Assembly (NCBI RefSeq): GCF_006874645.1
Contig: NZ_CP030082.1
Coordinates: forward strand, 1,984,001-2,048,000
DNA length: 64,000 bases
Source of the DNA: Bdellovibrio sp. ZAP7
GTDB lineage: Bacteria > Bdellovibrionota > Bdellovibrionia > Bdellovibrionales > Bdellovibrionaceae
Direction: 5' to 3'
The notes under the pieces were generated by a model. That model had not been told where the DNA came from and did no database searches. It worked only from the letters and a program-made list of their open reading frames with translations. Shown in pieces: positions 8,643 through 17,607 of the stretch. The stretch's first letter is position 1; the number at the start of each line of letters is the position of its first letter. A program made the translations under genes and the position numbers.

Positions 8643-9575
8643 ATGAATTGGAAAAAACTTCTTAAAATCACCGCAATTTGCGTTTCATCTGTCGTCGTCG
8701 TTTTCGGAATTCTCGGAGTATGGCTCCTGACAAAACTTCCGGGACCTTCCCAGGTAAAACAAGTTTTGAATTCTTCAGCGAGTAAGTTGGAAGAAAAAGC
8801 TCAGCTTGCAGAAGCGAAACATCCAACAAAAATCGAAGACACCTATGCCGCTGAGGAAAATCAGGCGACGCAAGAGTCATCTGCACAGACTGAAACGAAA
8901 ATTCATCACCAAACCACTAAAATGGATATGTACGTAATCTTAAATGATCTCGCCAATCCTGATGCGCCCGTGGTTTCTGCCTGCCGTGATCTAGGGCGTG
9001 CGGGGGAGAGTGGCTTCTTTCCAAAAAGAACCGACAGAACCGCGGTTAAGTTCTTAGATTCAATTGTTAAGCCACAAAAAGATCCAGTTTTGGAATCGGT
9101 TGCTCCCTTTTTGCGTTATGTGTTTCGCGCTCCAGGCGTGAGAGAAATGATCCAGCTTTCGCAAAATGCTCAAGGCGATGACAGTTTGTTTCAAAAGGCA
9201 GAGTTTTACAAAGAAGCCTATCGAGCAGCGAACTTCCTTCGTAATAACACTCAAGAAATGAATCAGGTGGTCCAAAAGTCCTACAACCTGCATATGTTTG
9301 CAAAGGCCGTGGCTCTAAACCCGCAGCTTGCGAATGACAATGCGGCGATGAGTTTCTGTGAGCAGATGGAAAAAAGTCTGACTGAAAATCAGAATCTGAA
9401 TGTTGAAGAGCAAGTTCAAGAAATGCAAAAATTCCTGCAAGATGCTGGTATAGACGCAAAATCAATTGGTTTCGACCCGAAATATCGTGCGCACGTCCAG
9501 TCGGAGTTTTCGAAAAACTCGCTGACGGTGACTGATAGTTGGCTGAAAGAACTGGTCAGCAAGGGCATGTTCTAA
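8643..9575 (+). CDS. Membrane-anchored protein of unknown function
   Basis: I do not recognise this protein. From ATG 8643 it has 310 residues: MNWKKLLK, then one hydrophobic anchor of about 22 residues ending in WLLTKLP, a low-complexity Lys/Ala/Glu/Thr linker, and an alpha-helical domain of about 200 residues predicted to be periplasmic. The open frame extends upstream to a TTG at 8565, but the anchor placement favours 8643 even though its GAAGG is very close to the ATG. The two Cys (SACRDLG and MSFCEQME) are far apart and could pair. It runs toward the SDR gene, 12 bases before its start, so the two are probably co-transcribed. Confidence 0.65.
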   Translation: MNWKKLLKITAICVSSVVVVFGILGVWLLTKLPGPSQVKQVLNSSASKLEEKAQLAEAKHPTKIEDTYAAEENQATQESSAQTETKIHHQTTKMDMYVILNDLANPDAPVVSACRDLGRAGESGFFPKRTDRTAVKFLDSIVKPQKDPVLESVAPFLRYVFRAPGVREMIQLSQNAQGDDSLFQKAEFYKEAYRAANFLRNNTQEMNQVVQKSYNLHMFAKAVALNPQLANDNAAMSFCEQMEKSLTENQNLNVEEQVQEMQKFLQDAGIDAKSIGFDPKYRAHVQSEFSKNSLTVTDSWLKELVSKGMF

Positions 9576-9587
9576 AAGGAGAACTCT

Positions 9588-10439
9588 TTGAAACAAGTTT
9601 TGATCACGGGCGCTTCGACAGGAATTGGATTTGATCTTACCAGAACTCTTTGTGAAAAGGGCTATAAGGTATGGGCGGGAGTGCGTAAGCCAGAATCCCT
9701 GGATCGTCTGACTCAAGACTTCTCCGATAAGTTAACTGTCCTAAAACTGGATATCACCAACAGCCACGATATCGAGCGCGCACTTAAAATCGTTCAAAAC
9801 GAAATAAATCCTGATCAAGAATTGATTTTAGTAAATAACGCCGGCATCGCCAGTGGGGGGCCCATCGAAGGACTCAGTCTTGAAGAGTGGCGCAAAGTTT
9901 TTGATGTGAATCTTTTTGGTATGGTTGAGATCACGAAAATGTTTCTGCCGCTGATTCGTCACACCAAAGGCCGTATCATCAATATGGGGTCAATCAGTGG
10001 GCGAGTCGCATCTCCCTTTCTGGGGCCTTACACGGCTTCAAAGTTTGCAGTGAAAGCATTTTCAGACAGTCTTCGTCGCGAAACTGCAAGCTTAGGTGTG
10101 CATGTTTCCCTGATCGAAGCGGGGCCGATTCGTACGGAGATCTGGTCTAAGTCGATTGATAGTTCAGATGAAATCGCAAAAAAGCTTTCTCCCGAAGTTC
10201 GTGAAACATATGGTTCCATGATGGCAGCCCTTCGCGAGGGAGTTGTCGAAACTGCCAAAGAAGCGGTGCCTGTACAGCATGTGACAATGGCGATTCTGCA
10301 CGCCATTCAAAGTCGCTTGCCACGAGTGAATTATCTGGTTGGAAAAAATATCAAGCTTCAAGCGGGATTGATGAGATTTATGTCCACGCGAATGATGGAT
10401 AAGGTGATCAAAAAAAGTCTGCGCTTTCAAAAAAGCTAA
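9588..10439 (+). CDS. Short-chain dehydrogenase/reductase
   Basis: This classical SDR has the cofactor motif TGASTGIG (residues 7-14), NNAG, the active-site Ser in NMGSISG and the catalytic YTASK. The start is TTG at 9588 with AGGAG six bases upstream. At 283 residues it is slightly longer than core SDRs because of a C-terminal helix-rich tail, as in retinol-dehydrogenase-like members that act on lipophilic substrates. The substrate is unknown. The 3' end overlaps the terminator of the convergent trhO gene. Confidence 0.88.
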   Translation: MKQVLITGASTGIGFDLTRTLCEKGYKVWAGVRKPESLDRLTQDFSDKLTVLKLDITNSHDIERALKIVQNEINPDQELILVNNAGIASGGPIEGLSLEEWRKVFDVNLFGMVEITKMFLPLIRHTKGRIINMGSISGRVASPFLGPYTASKFAVKAFSDSLRRETASLGVHVSLIEAGPIRTEIWSKSIDSSDEIAKKLSPEVRETYGSMMAALREGVVETAKEAVPVQHVTMAILHAIQSRLPRVNYLVGKNIKLQAGLMRFMSTRMMDKVIKKSLRFQKS

Positions 10440-10448
10440 AGCGCAGAC
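10411..10448 (-). terminator. trhO terminator lying inside the SDR coding end
   Basis: On the minus strand, GTCTGCGCTTT (10448-10438) pairs perfectly with AAAGCGCAGAC (10427-10417) over 11 base pairs, followed by seven T. It sits 10 bases past the trhO stop, and most of it is within the last codons of the convergent SDR gene. Confidence 0.75.
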
Positions 10449-10457
10449 CTAAATATA

Positions 10458-11501
10458 CTATTCTTTGATAGAAACAGTTTGGGCTTCACCTTTGTCGTTC
10501 AATTGAACAACTTTGGTTTTGCTGACACGGATGGTAGGGATGTCAGTAGCACCCTCGGCCTTCATCTTTTCAATATTGAATGGAACGATTTGCTTGCGAG
10601 CTTTTTTACCAGGATGAAGTTTCAAACCGTGAGCACAGTTTCTTGAGCAAGTGTCTTTTTTAAACTCAAGCTCGCTACAGTTCACACAAACCATACCTGG
10701 TTCATCACAACGCAAGCATTCAATTTTGATTTCAGACGGCTGGCCGCAGTGAGGGCATAATCCGTACTTTGTCGAAGGTTTCAACTCTTGATCGACAGCC
10801 ACACGGTGGTCGAATACGAAGCACTCGCCTTCGTACTGGTCATTTGGATACTCGTTTAAATAATTCAAAATCCCGCCTTCAAGTTGGAATACGTTGTCGT
10901 ATCCTTTGTCTTGAAGTTCCAAAATACCTTTTTCACAACGGATGCCGCCAGTACAGAAGATCAACATCTTCTTATCCTTAGGAATCCCTTGAGCCTCGAT
11001 GTATTGAGGGAAGTCAGTGAATTTTTCGATATTTGGATTCAAAGCGCCTTTGAAAGTACCGATTTTGTACTCGTACCAGTTGCGGGTGTCGATCATCACG
11101 TAATCAGATTCTTCCTTCATCACTTTGTTCCATTCAGTCGGAGTCAAGTGATGGTTCACGCCTTCTGGCGGTTGCATTTCAGGAATCCCTGTCGTCACGA
11201 TCTCTTCGCGGATTTTAACTTTAAAACGGCGGAAGGGGGCTTTGTCAGAATAAGAATCTTTGTAGAACTGAGTCGGCTTGTGGAAATACTCACGAACGAA
11301 CTGCTTCCAGGCTTCAAAAGATTCTGCGGTAACTGCTGACACCGTGGAGTTATAACCTTCAGTTCCTAAAATGATCAGACCTTTCACATTCAGCTCTTCA
11401 GCCTTTGTTTCCAGATCTAATTTAACTTGTTCGGGATTTTCGATTTTTTGGAAGCTGTAAAAAGTCGTAACATAATGCTTCGGAGCATTTTCGGTCGTCA
11501 T
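10458..11501 (-). CDS. trhO: tRNA uridine(34) hydroxylase, rhodanese family
   Basis: TrhO (formerly YceA) performs oxygen-dependent hydroxylation of U34 in tRNA, a step toward the cmo5U family of wobble modifications. The 347-residue protein has the family layout: an N-terminal acylphosphatase-like domain with LGTEGYNSTVS, a rhodanese domain with IDTRNWYEYKIGTFKGA and the active-site loop CTGGIRCEK, then a C-terminal Cys-rich part with CPHCG, CLRCDEPGMVCVNC and CSRNC that should bind zinc. It converges with the SDR gene and has a terminator just past its stop. Confidence 0.9.
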   Translation of the reverse strand: MTTENAPKHYVTTFYSFQKIENPEQVKLDLETKAEELNVKGLIILGTEGYNSTVSAVTAESFEAWKQFVREYFHKPTQFYKDSYSDKAPFRRFKVKIREEIVTTGIPEMQPPEGVNHHLTPTEWNKVMKEESDYVMIDTRNWYEYKIGTFKGALNPNIEKFTDFPQYIEAQGIPKDKKMLIFCTGGIRCEKGILELQDKGYDNVFQLEGGILNYLNEYPNDQYEGECFVFDHRVAVDQELKPSTKYGLCPHCGQPSEIKIECLRCDEPGMVCVNCSELEFKKDTCSRNCAHGLKLHPGKKARKQIVPFNIEKMKAEGATDIPTIRVSKTKVVQLNDKGEAQTVSIKE

Positions 11502-11701
11502 ATTATCACCTTCAGTTGTCCTAACCGGGTTCCAAACCAGGCGGAGTTGTTAGTTCGAAGAGGGTTATAATGCCCCGGTGGTCCTCAGTGCAAGAGGGAA
11601 AAAGACAGCGGGCGTTAATTCCATCCCGGGAGGGGATTCCCTTGCCCCTCTGGTTGTGATCGAATAAAACGGTTTTTTATAGTCAATTTAAAGGTTTAAG
11701 T
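11502..11701 (+). promoter_or_regulatory. prfC leader region with a GC-rich hairpin
   Basis: This 200-base gap separates the divergent trhO and prfC genes and must carry both promoters. The only clear structure is GAGGGG (11630-11635) paired with CCCCTC (11645-11650) around a nine-base loop, about 50 bases before prfC. An A/T-rich stretch follows up to the ATG, with AAAGG upstream of the start. I see no recognisable operator or riboswitch and no small open frame of note. Confidence 0.35.
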
Positions 11702-13309
11702 ATGTTAGCGACACCTCAGATTCAAAAAGAAATTCAAAGACGCCGTACCTTTGCGATCATCTCGCATCCCGACGCTGGTAAAACCACGCTGACGGAAAAA
11801 TTACTTTATCACGGGGGCGTGATCCACGAAACCGGCGAGGTCAAAGGTAAATCAGGCTCTAAAGCAGTGACATCTGACTGGATGGAGCTTGAACGACAAA
11901 AGGGTATCTCGATCACATCATCTGTCATGACGTTTGATTACAATGATCTTCGTGTGAATCTGTTGGATACACCGGGACATAAAGATTTCTCCGAAGATAC
12001 CTACCGTGTATTGATGGCTGTGGATTCTGCCGCAATGTTGATCGACGTTGCCAAGGGTGTGGAGGAGCGTACGAAGAAACTTTACGAAGTTTGTCGCCTG
12101 CGCAAAATTCCTATTTTTACATTCGTAAACAAACTTGACCGTGAAGGTAAGGATCCTCTGACATTGATCGACGAAGTTGAAAAAACTTTGAATATGCAAT
12201 GCTATCCAGTGACTTGGCCTTTGGGTATTGGTCAGCGTTTCCGTGGAATCTACAATCGCCTGACTCAAGAAATCTGGATCTATGATCAACGCCGTGAGGA
12301 AGTGGAAGACTACCAAAAAATACCATTCGTAAAAGGTAAAGACGATCAAATTCTTTACAACTACCTGGATAAAGAATCCGCTGACCAAGTTTTGGAAGAG
12401 CTGGATTTGATCGAGAGCGCGCTTCCGCCGTTCGACGTGAACGAATTTCTAACTGGCCAAATTTCGCCTGTGACATTCGGTTCAGCGAAACAAAACTTCG
12501 GGGTGGATACATTCCTTCAGTTTTTTACCAAGTACGCTCCAGGGCCTCAGGCTCGTGTAACCAAGGATGATCAAAAGATGGATCCTTTGGATGCGAAATT
12601 CACAGGCTTCGTGTTTAAAATTCAAGCCAACATGGATCGTCGTCATCGTGACCGTATTGCCTTTATTCGTATTTGCTCAGGTAAATTTGAGCGTGGCATG
12701 AAAGTGCAACATAGTCGTTTGGAACGCGAGCTTCGTCTTTCATACTCATCGCAATTCGTTGCGGCTGACAAAGAAACTGTCGATGAAGCCTATGCGGGTG
12801 ACATCGTCGGAGTCGGCGATACAGGAAACTTTGCCATCGGGGACTGTGTTTCTTCCTCTGGAAAAGTGCAGTTTGAAGATATTCCAAAATTTGCGCCTGA
12901 GTTGTTTGGTCGTCTTTCAGTCCGCGATGCTTTGAAGCGTCAAAAACTTCAAGAGGCACTCAAGCACTTGTCTGAAGAAGGTGCAATCCAGTTATTCATC
13001 GAACCACATATTGGACCACAAGATCCAATCATCGGTGCGGTCGGGGAACTTCAGTTCGAAGTTTTGTTGCACAGACTTCAAGATGAATACAACTTGGAGG
13101 TAAAACTGGCTCGCTTGCCGTACAGTGTGTGTCGTTGGCCGCGTACTGCTGATGGCAAAGCTGTTACCAGCCTTAAAGGTGGCGCAAACATGGCAGAAGA
13201 CCTTATCGGCAATCCGGTTGTGTTGGTGAATCAAGAGTGGGATTTGAACTGGCTTAAACGTGAAAATCCAGATGTGGAATTCCAAACAAGTATTTCGAGA
13301 GCTCGTTAA
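11702..13309 (+). CDS. prfC: Peptide chain release factor 3
   Basis: RF3 is the GTPase that recycles release factors RF1 and RF2 from the ribosome after peptide release. The 535-residue protein is close to the usual 529. It shows the translational GTPase motifs SHPDAGKTT (P-loop), an RGIT-like switch I (KGISITSSVM), DTPGHKDFSED and NKLDREGKDP. RF3-specific text includes FKIQANMDRRHRDRIAF in domain II and the C-terminal PVVLVNQEWDLNWL. It overlaps the ABC ATPase gene by one base at its stop. Confidence 0.96.
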   Translation: MLATPQIQKEIQRRRTFAIISHPDAGKTTLTEKLLYHGGVIHETGEVKGKSGSKAVTSDWMELERQKGISITSSVMTFDYNDLRVNLLDTPGHKDFSEDTYRVLMAVDSAAMLIDVAKGVEERTKKLYEVCRLRKIPIFTFVNKLDREGKDPLTLIDEVEKTLNMQCYPVTWPLGIGQRFRGIYNRLTQEIWIYDQRREEVEDYQKIPFVKGKDDQILYNYLDKESADQVLEELDLIESALPPFDVNEFLTGQISPVTFGSAKQNFGVDTFLQFFTKYAPGPQARVTKDDQKMDPLDAKFTGFVFKIQANMDRRHRDRIAFIRICSGKFERGMKVQHSRLERELRLSYSSQFVAADKETVDEAYAGDIVGVGDTGNFAIGDCVSSSGKVQFEDIPKFAPELFGRLSVRDALKRQKLQEALKHLSEEGAIQLFIEPHIGPQDPIIGAVGELQFEVLLHRLQDEYNLEVKLARLPYSVCRWPRTADGKAVTSLKGGANMAEDLIGNPVVLVNQEWDLNWLKRENPDVEFQTSISRAR

Positions 13310-14199
13310 TGTTGCCTTTAAAAATCGATAATCTGAAAAAGAAATATCCGGGCGGCCAAGAGGCCGTCAAGGGTGTGAGTTTTGATGTAAAACCAGGCGA
13401 GATCTTCGGTCTTTTGGGGCCGAATGGTGCTGGTAAAACCACAATCATCTCCACGATCACAACTCTAGAAGAGCCTTCCAGTGGTGTGGTTGAAGTGTTT
13501 GGACAAAACGTTGTGGCAAGTCCGCGTTTTACAAAACAACAGCTGGGAGTTGTACATCAGGAAGTCATCACGTCCGGTTTTTTCAGCGTTGATGAAATTC
13601 TGAATTTTCAGTCGGGCTATTACGGAATTCGCAATAACAAAGATCGTATTGATTTTCTGTTACATAAGCTTTCCTTGTATGAACACCGCCACAAGAAAGT
13701 AAAACAGCTCTCCGGTGGTATGAAACGTCGTCTGATGATCGCTAAAGCCCTGGTGCATACGCCTCGCTTGCTTTTGCTGGATGAGCCGACGGCGGGTGTG
13801 GATATTGGTTTGCGCGAAACTTTGTGGCAGTTCGTACAAGAGCTTCGCAAAGAGGGTATGTCGATCCTTTTGACGACTCATTATCTGGAAGAGGCGGAAC
13901 AACTTTGTGACCGGATCGGCATCATCAACTTGGGTAACCTAGAAGCCTTGGGTGAAACCAAAGAGCTGGTTCGTAAATACACACAAAAGAAAATTCGCTT
14001 AACTCTGTCCGAATCTTTTGCTTTCGATACTCAGTATTTGTTCTTCCAAGAAGGTCTGGAGTTCATGTTCATGGTGCCGCCTGGAAAATTAATGGGTGAG
14101 TTTTTAAACGAAATAAAAGTGCCCGTAAATATCATCAAAGACGTGAAAATCGAAGAGGGTAATTTGGAAGAAGCCTTTATGAAGGTGGTGAGCAAATGA
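13309..14199 (+). CDS. ABC transporter ATP-binding protein (exporter type)
   Basis: The 296-residue protein has Walker A GPNGAGKTT near residue 38, the signature LSGGMKRRLMIAKAL, Walker B LLLLDEPTAGVD and the switch His in LLTTHYLEEAEQL. The C-terminal 80 residues after the nucleotide domain resemble the regulatory tail of drug and polysaccharide exporters of the DrrA/NodI type. The start overlaps the prfC stop by one base and its end overlaps the permease start by 4, so the three genes look translationally coupled. The cargo is unknown. Confidence 0.9.
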   Translation: MLPLKIDNLKKKYPGGQEAVKGVSFDVKPGEIFGLLGPNGAGKTTIISTITTLEEPSSGVVEVFGQNVVASPRFTKQQLGVVHQEVITSGFFSVDEILNFQSGYYGIRNNKDRIDFLLHKLSLYEHRHKKVKQLSGGMKRRLMIAKALVHTPRLLLLDEPTAGVDIGLRETLWQFVQELRKEGMSILLTTHYLEEAEQLCDRIGIINLGNLEALGETKELVRKYTQKKIRLTLSESFAFDTQYLFFQEGLEFMFMVPPGKLMGEFLNEIKVPVNIIKDVKIEEGNLEEAFMKVVSK

Positions 14200-14972
14200 T
14201 GATTCCATTTATCGCTCTTTTTCGTCGTGAAATTGCGCGTTTTTTAAAAGTGATCGTACAAACGATCGTAACACCCTTCGTCTCATCATTTCTGTATTTG
14301 CTTATTTTCGGTGTGTCTTTGGGGGCAACGATGCCGACTCATCAAGGTGTAAAGTATCTTTCATTCTTGATCCCGGGTTTGATGATGATGGGCTTGATGA
14401 ATAATGCTTTCCAGAATTCATCCTCTTCGATTGTCTCTTCGAAATTTTCAGGAGATCTGGAAGACTTGCGCGTGGCCCCGATAAGCAATCAAGAAATTAT
14501 CTGGGCTATGAGTCTGGGGGCCTTGGTTCGCGGCTCTATCGTGGCGCTGATCACTTATATCGTGGGCTCCATTTTCTGTTGGTATCAACAGGGGGAGATT
14601 CTGACAATTGCCCACCCACTGTATGCAGTTTTCTTCGTTATTGTGGCGGGATTGATTTTCGCTCTTTTGGGAATTTCCGTGGCATTCTGGGCAACAACAT
14701 TCGATCAGCTCTCCGCATTTTCAGCATTCATTTTGTTGCCTCTGACTTATTTAGGGGGAGTGTTCCTATCTATCGATCACTTGCATCCTTTCTGGCAGAT
14801 GTTGTCAAAAATGAACCCGCTGCTTTATTTGATCAACGGGCTTCGATATGGCGTGATTGGTGTCAGTGACGTGGGGATGGAAGTTGCCGTTCCTGTTTCT
14901 GTTCTGGGTTTTATTGTGTTCTATGGCCTGGCAAATTTTAGCCTCAAGCGCGGATCATTCCAGCGCTGGTAG
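14196..14972 (+). CDS. ABC-2 type permease
   Basis: The 258-residue protein has six hydrophobic segments in the ABC-2 pattern (DrrB/NodJ-like): an amphipathic N-terminus FIALFRREIARFLK, a helix pair with PGLMMMGLMNNAFQNSSSS between them, and the C-terminal YLGGVFLSIDHLHPFWQMLSKMNPL that is typical of the family. It overlaps the ATPase gene by 4 bases and together they should form the export complex in the inner membrane. Substrate unknown. Confidence 0.9.
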   Translation: MMIPFIALFRREIARFLKVIVQTIVTPFVSSFLYLLIFGVSLGATMPTHQGVKYLSFLIPGLMMMGLMNNAFQNSSSSIVSSKFSGDLEDLRVAPISNQEIIWAMSLGALVRGSIVALITYIVGSIFCWYQQGEILTIAHPLYAVFFVIVAGLIFALLGISVAFWATTFDQLSAFSAFILLPLTYLGGVFLSIDHLHPFWQMLSKMNPLLYLINGLRYGVIGVSDVGMEVAVPVSVLGFIVFYGLANFSLKRGSFQRW

Positions 14973-14989
14973 CGTGATTTCGACAAGTT

Positions 14990-15029
14990 GACGCTGATAG
15001 TAAAACTGAGTTCTTTGTGAATCAGCGTC
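14990..15029 (+). terminator. Inverted repeat between the ABC genes and ffh
   Basis: GACGCTGAT at 14990-14998 and ATCAGCGTC at 15021-15029 are perfect 9-base arms around a 22-base loop. It follows the permease stop by 17 bases and precedes ffh by 37. The tail is TCTTGGGTTAATTAATT, so it may terminate the ABC transcript or be part of the ffh leader; the first arm also overlaps a TTGACG that could be a -35 box. Confidence 0.4.
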
Positions 15030-15066
15030 TCTTGGGTTAATTAATTCGATCATTCGGAGAAATACG

Positions 15067-16398
15067 ATGTTTGAAAACTTATCTGATAAAATTATGGCGT
15101 CCCTTAAAAAGGTGCGTGGTCAAAACAAGATCACGGAAGCCAACATTGAAGACGTTATCAAAGAGATCCGCTTAAGCTTCCTGGAAGCTGACGTGAATTT
15201 TAAAGTCGTAAAAAACTTTGTAGACCGCGTAAAAGCCAAAGCCCTGGGGGCGGAAGTTCTTCAGAACGTAAATCCAGGTCAGCAATTCGTAAAAATCGTG
15301 CACGATGAATTGGTGCAAACTTTGGGTGGCGGTGCCGTTGATATCAACGTGCGTGAAAACCCAAGTGTGATCTTCATGGTGGGTTTGCAAGGTGCTGGTA
15401 AGACTACCTCCTCTGCAAAATTGGCCCTTTATATTCGTCAGAAATTGGGCAAAAAACCAGGTTTGATTCCAGCCGATATCTATCGTCCCGCGGCGATTGA
15501 TCAGCTTCAAACTTTAGGTAAACAAAACAACATCCCAACATTCCCAACTCCCATTGGAATGAAACCAGAAGAGATTCTGGAAAAATCCAAACAATGGGCA
15601 AAAGACAATATGATCGACGTGGTTATTGTCGATACGGCTGGTCGTTTGCAGGTTGATGATGAGTTGATGGGTGAGCTGGGCCGTTTGAAGGATATCTGGG
15701 CTCCACAAGAGATCTTGTTGGTGGCGGATGCAATGTTGGGTCAGCAGTCTGTGAATGTCGCAGAGGGGTTCCACAAGCGTTTAAACCTGACGGGCCTTGT
15801 CCTTACTAAAGTAGACGGTGACGCCCGTGGTGGTGCTGCCTTGTCTATTCGTGAGGTGACCGGCATTCCTATTAAATTCCTTGGCGTCGGCGAGAAGGTG
15901 AATGCTCTTGAAGTATTCCATCCAGATCGCTTGGCTGGTCGTATCCTTGATATGGGTGACGTCCTTTCTTTGGTGGAAAAAGCCGCTGAAGTGATGGACG
16001 AAAAAGCGGCTCGGGAGTCCGCTAAGAAGATGATGAAGAATGAATTTACCTTGGATGACTTCCTGGGCCAGATTCAGCAGCTTAAAAAGATGGGTGGCTT
16101 TGAGACTATCTTGAAATTTTTACCGGGCATGGGTGAGATTTCAAAACAGCTTAAAAATATGACCCCTCCTGATAATGAGATTAAGAAAATCGAGGCGATC
16201 ATTCGTTCGATGACGATCCAAGAACGTAATAACCATAAGATTCTTAACGCCTCGCGCCGTACGCGTATTGCTAACGGTTCGGGGACCCAAGTTTCTGACG
16301 TAAACAAGCTGATTAAGCAGTTTGAGGACGCTAAGAAGATGATGAGTGGGATGATGAAAATGGGCATGGGTCGCGGTGGGATGAAGTTCCCATTTTAA
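15067..16398 (+). CDS. ffh: Signal recognition particle protein Ffh
   Basis: Ffh binds 4.5S RNA and signal sequences and, with FtsY, targets nascent membrane proteins. The N domain (ENLSDKIMASLKKVRG), the G domain with GLQGAGKTTSSAKLA, DTAGRLQVDDELM and TKVDGDARGGAALS, and the methionine-rich M domain ending in MMSGMMKMGMGRGGMKF are all present in 443 residues. It heads the conserved ffh-rpsP-khpA-rimM-trmD cluster. Confidence 0.97.
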   Translation: MFENLSDKIMASLKKVRGQNKITEANIEDVIKEIRLSFLEADVNFKVVKNFVDRVKAKALGAEVLQNVNPGQQFVKIVHDELVQTLGGGAVDINVRENPSVIFMVGLQGAGKTTSSAKLALYIRQKLGKKPGLIPADIYRPAAIDQLQTLGKQNNIPTFPTPIGMKPEEILEKSKQWAKDNMIDVVIVDTAGRLQVDDELMGELGRLKDIWAPQEILLVADAMLGQQSVNVAEGFHKRLNLTGLVLTKVDGDARGGAALSIREVTGIPIKFLGVGEKVNALEVFHPDRLAGRILDMGDVLSLVEKAAEVMDEKAARESAKKMMKNEFTLDDFLGQIQQLKKMGGFETILKFLPGMGEISKQLKNMTPPDNEIKKIEAIIRSMTIQERNNHKILNASRRTRIANGSGTQVSDVNKLIKQFEDAKKMMSGMMKMGMGRGGMKFPF

Positions 16399-16466
16399 GG
16401 CTTGATATTTTATTTTAAACACAGTACACACTTGAGCTTACTGTTTTGAACAAGAGGTTTAGAAAA

Positions 16467-16715
16467 ATGGCAGTTGTAATTCGTTTGGCTCGTATGGGCG
16501 CTAAGCATGATCCTAAATACCGCATCACTGTTGCGGATTCTCGTCGCTATGTTACTGGTAAATTCCTTGAGATTCTTGGCGTTTACAATCCAACTCCACG
16601 TGGTAACGACAAAAAGGTCGAGCTTGATCTAGCAAAAGTAGAAGCTTGGATCAAAAAAGGTGCACAACCTACTGACCGTGTGAAACACGTTATTAAGTTG
16701 GCCCAAGGTAAATAA
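16467..16715 (+). CDS. rpsP: 30S ribosomal protein S16
   Basis: MAVVIRLARMGAKHDPKYRITVADSR is the S16 N-terminus; the product is 82 residues, the normal size. The ATG at 16467 with AGAGG upstream is preferred over a TTG at 16446. It follows ffh by 68 bases, in the usual order for this cluster. Confidence 0.97.
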   Translation: MAVVIRLARMGAKHDPKYRITVADSRRYVTGKFLEILGVYNPTPRGNDKKVELDLAKVEAWIKKGAQPTDRVKHVIKLAQGK

Positions 16716-16726
16716 ATAGTTGGCAT

Positions 16727-16756
16727 CTGAGTGATATGCGATAAAATATCACTTAG
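16727..16756 (+). promoter_or_regulatory. Stem-loop between rpsP and khpA
   Basis: CTGAGTGATAT pairs with ATATCACTTAG (11 pairs with one G-U) around an 8-base loop, 22 bases before the khpA start. There is no T tract after it, so it is more likely an mRNA processing or stability element than a terminator. Confidence 0.4.
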
Positions 16757-16777
16757 GTAACTTCTGTTGGGGGTAAT

Positions 16778-17017
16778 ATGGATAGCTTGAAAGACCTCGT
16801 TGAATTCATGGCGAAGTCCCTTGTTGATAAGCCTGAGAATGTTGAAGTGGATGAAATTCCAGGTCAGCAAACGACTCTACTTGCTCTTAAAGTAGATAAA
16901 GAAGATCTTGGTAAGGTTATCGGTAAACAAGGTAAAACTGCGGCTGCGATGAGAACAATCATCCGTGCGGCAGGTACTAAACTGAATAAACGCTATCATT
17001 TGGATATCGTTGAATAG
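16778..17017 (+). CDS. khpA: KhpA-type KH-domain RNA-binding protein
   Basis: The 79-residue protein is a single KH domain with the GxxG loop in VIGKQGKTAAAMR. KhpA forms dimers, often with KhpB/Jag, and binds many RNAs; in many bacteria it sits exactly here between rpsP and rimM. The start has GGGGG seven bases upstream. It is flanked by RNA hairpins on both sides (16727-16756 and 17051-17075). Confidence 0.93.
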   Translation: MDSLKDLVEFMAKSLVDKPENVEVDEIPGQQTTLLALKVDKEDLGKVIGKQGKTAAAMRTIIRAAGTKLNKRYHLDIVE

Positions 17018-17050
17018 TATTCAGACATATTAAATTTTAGATTCTTAGGG

Positions 17051-17080
17051 AAGGGGTTGTGTTACACAACCCCTTTCTGT
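17051..17080 (+). terminator. Terminator-like hairpin between khpA and rimM
   Basis: AAGGGGTTGTG and CACAACCCCTT form a perfect 11-base stem with a TTA loop at 17051-17075, followed by TCTGTTTCTTG. It lies 33 bases after khpA and just before the rimM ribosome binding site. It could cut transcription of the distal genes partially or act as an attenuator. Confidence 0.6.
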
Positions 17081-17094
17081 TTCTTGAGGTACTT

Positions 17095-17607
17095 ATGAAA
17101 TTGGTTGGAAAAGTCAGAGAAGCCCATGGTTTGAAGGGCGATCTTTATGTTCTTATTTTCTCGGGCGAGATCGCTTGGGCAAAACGTATGAAGAAATTCG
17201 TTCTTCAAGGTAAAGATGGTTCTACAAACGAATACACTGTTGAGCGCACAAAACCTTTCAAAAAAGGTTTGATCGTGAAAGCCGCTGAGATCGCGGATCG
17301 CACGGCTGCTGAAGGTGTTGAGCACATGGAATTCTTGATCGAAGAAGATCTGATGGTTTCTAAACCAGGCGAAACGATTTACCTAGCGGAAATCAAAAAC
17401 TTCAAATTGAAAGACACGGAACAAAACATCCTGGGCGAGATCGTGGATTTCTCCAGCAATGGTGTTCAAGATCTTTTGGTTGTGGAAGCGAACGGTAAAA
17501 AAGTTGAAGTTCCGTTCGTGGATGCATTCATCAAAAAAATCGATTTCAAACACCAAGCTGTGGTGATGGACCTACCAGAAGGCTTGTTCGACCTAGAGAA
17601 CGCATAA
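17095..17607 (+). CDS. rimM: Ribosome maturation factor RimM
   Basis: RimM assists maturation of the 30S head by binding S19. The sequence KLVGKVREAHGLKGDLYV is the family N-terminus, followed by the beta-barrel and a PRC-barrel domain ending in VPFVDAFIKKID and DLPEGLFDLE. The ATG at 17095 with TTGAGG upstream gives 170 residues, the normal length. It is followed directly by trmD, with no base between stop and start. Confidence 0.95.
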   Translation: MKLVGKVREAHGLKGDLYVLIFSGEIAWAKRMKKFVLQGKDGSTNEYTVERTKPFKKGLIVKAAEIADRTAAEGVEHMEFLIEEDLMVSKPGETIYLAEIKNFKLKDTEQNILGEIVDFSSNGVQDLLVVEANGKKVEVPFVDAFIKKIDFKHQAVVMDLPEGLFDLENA

